A stretch of DNA of 9,128 bases, taken from contig JAPSJU010000071.1 in NCBI GenBank assembly GCA_031178025.1, positions 1-9,128 of the forward strand, read 5' to 3'. The notes beneath the pieces were generated by a model. The model saw only the letters and a program-made list of their open reading frames with translations, was not told the origin of the DNA and ran no database searches. The number at the start of each line of letters is the position of its first letter. The first letter of the stretch is position 1. This stretch comes from Agromyces sp. GTDB lineage: Bacteria; Actinomycetota; Actinomycetes; Actinomycetales; Microbacteriaceae. Shown here piece by piece: positions 6,336 to 9,128 of the stretch. A program made the position numbers and the translations under genes.

Positions 6336-8050
6336 GCACCCCACTGCTGCAAGTCAACGACCTCGAAGTCGGGTTCCGCACCCAGGACGGCGTCGTCCAG
6401 GCCGTCCGCGGAGTGAACTTCACGCTCGAGCGGGGCGGCAGCCTCGCGATCGTGGGGGAGTCGGGGTCGGGCAAGTCCACGCTGGCGCACGCGATCATCA
6501 ACCTGCTCCCCGGCACGGGCCACATCTCCGGCGGGCAGGTCCTGCTCGACGGCCAGGACCTGGCGACGGCCTCCGAGCACGAGATGGAGCAGATCCGCGG
6601 GCGCAAGATCGGCTTCGTGCCCCAGGACCCGATGTCGAACCTCAACCCCGTCTGGTCGATCGGCTTCCAGGTGGAGGAGGCGATCCGCGCGAACGGCATC
6701 GCGAGCGGTCGCAAGGAGGTCAGGCAGCGGGCGATCCGGGTGCTGAAGGAAGCCGGCCTTCAGGACGCCGACCGTCGCCTGAAGCAGTTCCCGCACCAGT
6801 TCTCGGGCGGCATGCGCCAGCGCGTGCTGATCGGCATGGGCCTCGCGGCGAGCCCGCAGCTGCTCATCGCCGACGAGCCGACCTCGGCGCTCGATGTCAC
6901 CGTGCAGCGGGTCATCCTCGACCACCTCGAGTCGCTGACGCGCGAACTGGGCACGACGCTCCTGTTCATCACGCACGACCTCGGCCTCGCCGCCGAGCGC
7001 GCCGAGCAGTTGCTCGTGATGTACAAGGGCCGCGTGGTCGAGTCGGGTCCGTCGGTCGAGATCCTGCAGCATCCGCGGCATCCGTACACGCAGCGGCTGG
7101 TGGCCGCGGCGCCGAGCCTCGCGTCGCGTCGCATCCAGGCGTCGGGCAGCATCGCGGCGGCCGAGTCGTCGATCGCCGCCGAGGCATCGACCGCGGCCGG
7201 TGACGAGATCGACCTCATCGCCACGGCGGAGGCACGTGCCGAGGCGCTCCAGGCGGCCGGCACCCGTCCTCCCGCGATCATCGTCGAGAATCTCACGAAG
7301 GTGTTCAAGATCCGCGGCGCCGGTGAGTTCACGGCCGTCGACGACGTCTCCTTCCAGATCCCGAAGGGCACCACGATGGCGCTCGTCGGCGAGTCCGGTT
7401 CGGGCAAGTCGACCGTGGCCAAGATGCTCCTGAAGCTCGAGAACGCCACGAGCGGCAAGATCGTCATCGACGGCAACGACCTGTCCACGGTGTCGCCGAA
7501 GGAGCTCTTCCGGCTCCGCAGCCAGATGCAGCCGGTCTTCCAGGATCCGTACGGCTCGCTGAACCCGCTGCGCAACATCGGCAACACGATCGCCGAGCCG
7601 CTGACGATCCACAAGATCGGCACGAAGGCATCGCGTCGCGAGCGCGTGTTCGAGTTGCTCGAGCAGGTGTCGCTGCCGCGCACGCTCGTGAGCCGGTACC
7701 CCAACGAGTTGTCGGGCGGCCAGCGCCAGCGCATCGCGATCGCGCGCGCGCTCGCCCTGAAGCCCGACATCGTCATCCTCGACGAGGCGGTCTCCGCGCT
7801 CGACGTGCTCGTGCAGGCCCAGATCCTGCGCCTGCTCGCCGACCTCCAGGCCGAGCTCGGTCTCACGTACCTGTTCATCACGCACGACCTGGCGGTCGTG
7901 CGGGTGATCGCCGACAACGTGTGCGTCATGCAGAACGGCCGGATCGTCGAGGCCGCCTCGACCGACGAGGTCTTCGACAACCCCAAGGAGCAGTACACCC
8001 GCGATCTGCTCGCGGCGATCCCGGGAGCGAACATCGAGCTCGGCGCCTAG
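6332..8050 (+). CDS. Fused dual-ATPase subunit of the peptide ABC importer (DppD-DppF type)
   Basis: A 572-residue cytoplasmic protein with two complete ABC ATPase domains, doing the work of separate DppD and DppF subunits. Domain 1: Walker A G42-T50 (GESGSGKST), Q-loop Q98, signature FSGGM 157-161, Walker B LLIADEP 177-183, D-loop SALD 185-188 and switch H215. It ends with the HPYTQRLVAAAPS sequence (residues 250-262) of the oligopeptide/dipeptide ATPase C-terminal region. Residues 263-312 are an alanine-rich, probably flexible linker. Domain 2: Walker A G353-T361, Q404, signature LSGGQ 460-464, Walker B ending D484-E485 and H518. Its Walker B continues as EAVSALD rather than EPTSALD. All catalytic residues are present in both halves, so both sites should hydrolyse ATP. 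The ATG overlaps the stop of the preceding permease gene as ATGA, indicating translational coupling; AGGGCG lies just upstream. It is the last gene of the operon, followed by a strong hairpin. Confidence 0.95.
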   Translation: MSTPLLQVNDLEVGFRTQDGVVQAVRGVNFTLERGGSLAIVGESGSGKSTLAHAIINLLPGTGHISGGQVLLDGQDLATASEHEMEQIRGRKIGFVPQDPMSNLNPVWSIGFQVEEAIRANGIASGRKEVRQRAIRVLKEAGLQDADRRLKQFPHQFSGGMRQRVLIGMGLAASPQLLIADEPTSALDVTVQRVILDHLESLTRELGTTLLFITHDLGLAAERAEQLLVMYKGRVVESGPSVEILQHPRHPYTQRLVAAAPSLASRRIQASGSIAAAESSIAAEASTAAGDEIDLIATAEARAEALQAAGTRPPAIIVENLTKVFKIRGAGEFTAVDDVSFQIPKGTTMALVGESGSGKSTVAKMLLKLENATSGKIVIDGNDLSTVSPKELFRLRSQMQPVFQDPYGSLNPLRNIGNTIAEPLTIHKIGTKASRRERVFELLEQVSLPRTLVSRYPNELSGGQRQRIAIARALALKPDIVILDEAVSALDVLVQAQILRLLADLQAELGLTYLFITHDLAVVRVIADNVCVMQNGRIVEAASTDEVFDNPKEQYTRDLLAAIPGANIELGA

Positions 8051-8065
8051 CGCCGGCACGCGACG

Positions 8066-8100
8066 ACGCCCGGCATCCGACGCGCTCGGATGCCGGGCGT
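8066..8100 (+). terminator. Hairpin terminator of the peptide ABC importer operon
   Basis: A perfect 15-bp GC-rich stem (8066-8080 with 8086-8100) encloses the 5-base loop CGCGC and starts 16 bases after the ATPase gene stop. Only a weak T-containing tail (TCGTGGTTCC) follows, so it is of the T-run-poor hairpin kind frequent in actinobacteria. Its position at the end of the operon and before a separate promoter region supports a terminator role. Confidence 0.8.
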
Positions 8101-8111
8101 TCGTGGTTCCC

Positions 8112-8140
8112 AGCTGAATTCGTGCGGTGCACGGTAGGCT
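8112..8140 (+). promoter_or_regulatory. Candidate promoter of typA
   Basis: TAGGCT at 8135-8140 in the context GGTAGGCTGG fits the actinobacterial TAnnnT -10 pattern. The -35 position 17 bases upstream (8112-8117, AGCTGA) is a poor match. Transcription would start near 8147 and leave a leader of about 130 bases before the typA start. Confidence 0.35.
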
Positions 8141-8193
8141 GGCAGGGCGCGTTCCGCGAGTCGGAGGCGTGCGATCCCACAGACCTTCACACC

Positions 8194-8231
8194 CAGCGCT
8201 TCCGCGCTGCCGCCGTGCCGCCCGTCCGGGC
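8194..8231 (+). other. Two small GC hairpins in the presumed typA leader
   Basis: CAGCGC (8194-8199) pairs with GCGCTG (8204-8209) around a TTCC loop, and GCCC (8220-8223) pairs with GGGC (8228-8231) around GTCC. Both are short. They lie between the candidate transcription start and the typA ribosome binding site and match no riboswitch I recognise. Confidence 0.25.
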
Positions 8232-8277
8232 CGCGTCGGTGCCACGTGACGACACGCATCACTGAGGACCAATCACC

Positions 8278-9128
<851 letters not shown>

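Noticed and set aside
2701..8050. A novel multi-gene system centred on the operon
   Set aside because: Every gene belongs to a well-known family and the order binding protein, two permeases, ATPase is the standard Dpp/Opp importer layout.
8169..8249. A 26-codon GTG-started leader ORF upstream of typA, rich in arginine
   Set aside because: The nearby GGAGG ends only one base before the GTG, too close to act as a ribosome binding site, and the peptide has no recognisable pattern; a GC-rich leader easily yields such frames.
6236..8272. A 678-codon open frame on the minus strand opposite the fused ATPase
   Set aside because: Its residue pattern (long runs of Arg, Asp, Leu, Val) mirrors the antisense of the ATPase codons, and it runs through the operon terminator; the plus strand has all ABC motifs.

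Overview
The window is high-GC DNA with GC-rich third codon positions, an alternative TTG start and strong GAGGA-type ribosome binding sites. Together with the protein variants seen (an actinobacterial-type CPBP protein, a DppD-DppF fused ATPase and a TypA with an acidic insert) this points to an actinobacterium, most likely of the family Microbacteriaceae. The family placement is an inference from sequence style, not from a search.

Layout, left to right. (1) Bases 2-1687, plus strand: the C-terminal part of gcvP, the glycine dehydrogenase (P-protein) of the glycine cleavage system, cut off at its 5' end by the window edge. (2) Bases 1730-2494, minus strand, converging on gcvP: a CPBP/Rce1-type multi-pass membrane protein with a variant of the usual catalytic motif. 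(3) Bases 2495-2700: a 206-base divergent intergenic region with an interrupted palindrome near the CPBP start, three copies of an AACCGT-type half-site, a candidate promoter and a strong ribosome binding site. (4) Bases 2701-8050, plus strand: a complete peptide-type (Dpp/Opp) ABC importer operon. It encodes a family 5 solute-binding lipoprotein, a DppB-type permease, a DppC-type permease and one polypeptide with two ATPase domains (DppD and DppF fused). The last three genes overlap by 8 and 4 bases and are surely co-transcribed. The binding-protein gene is separated from the permeases by 127 bases with a very strong hairpin and a second hairpin over the permease ribosome binding site. (5) Bases 8066-8100: a strong 15-bp hairpin ending the operon. 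(6) Bases 8278-9128, plus strand: the 5' part of typA (bipA), a ribosome-associated GTPase, cut off by the right edge.

How the genes work together: the lipoprotein captures a peptide-like ligand outside the membrane, the two permeases form the channel, and the fused ATPase powers import. gcvP and typA are housekeeping genes and the CPBP gene is a stand-alone unit; nothing in the sequence ties them functionally to the transporter.

No gene-free stretch exceeds 300 bases. I see no tRNA, rRNA, CRISPR, insertion sequence, phage or attachment site. I did not find a previously undescribed system here. The most interesting material is regulatory: the layered RNA structure between the binding-protein and permease genes, and the repeated half-sites in front of the operon.
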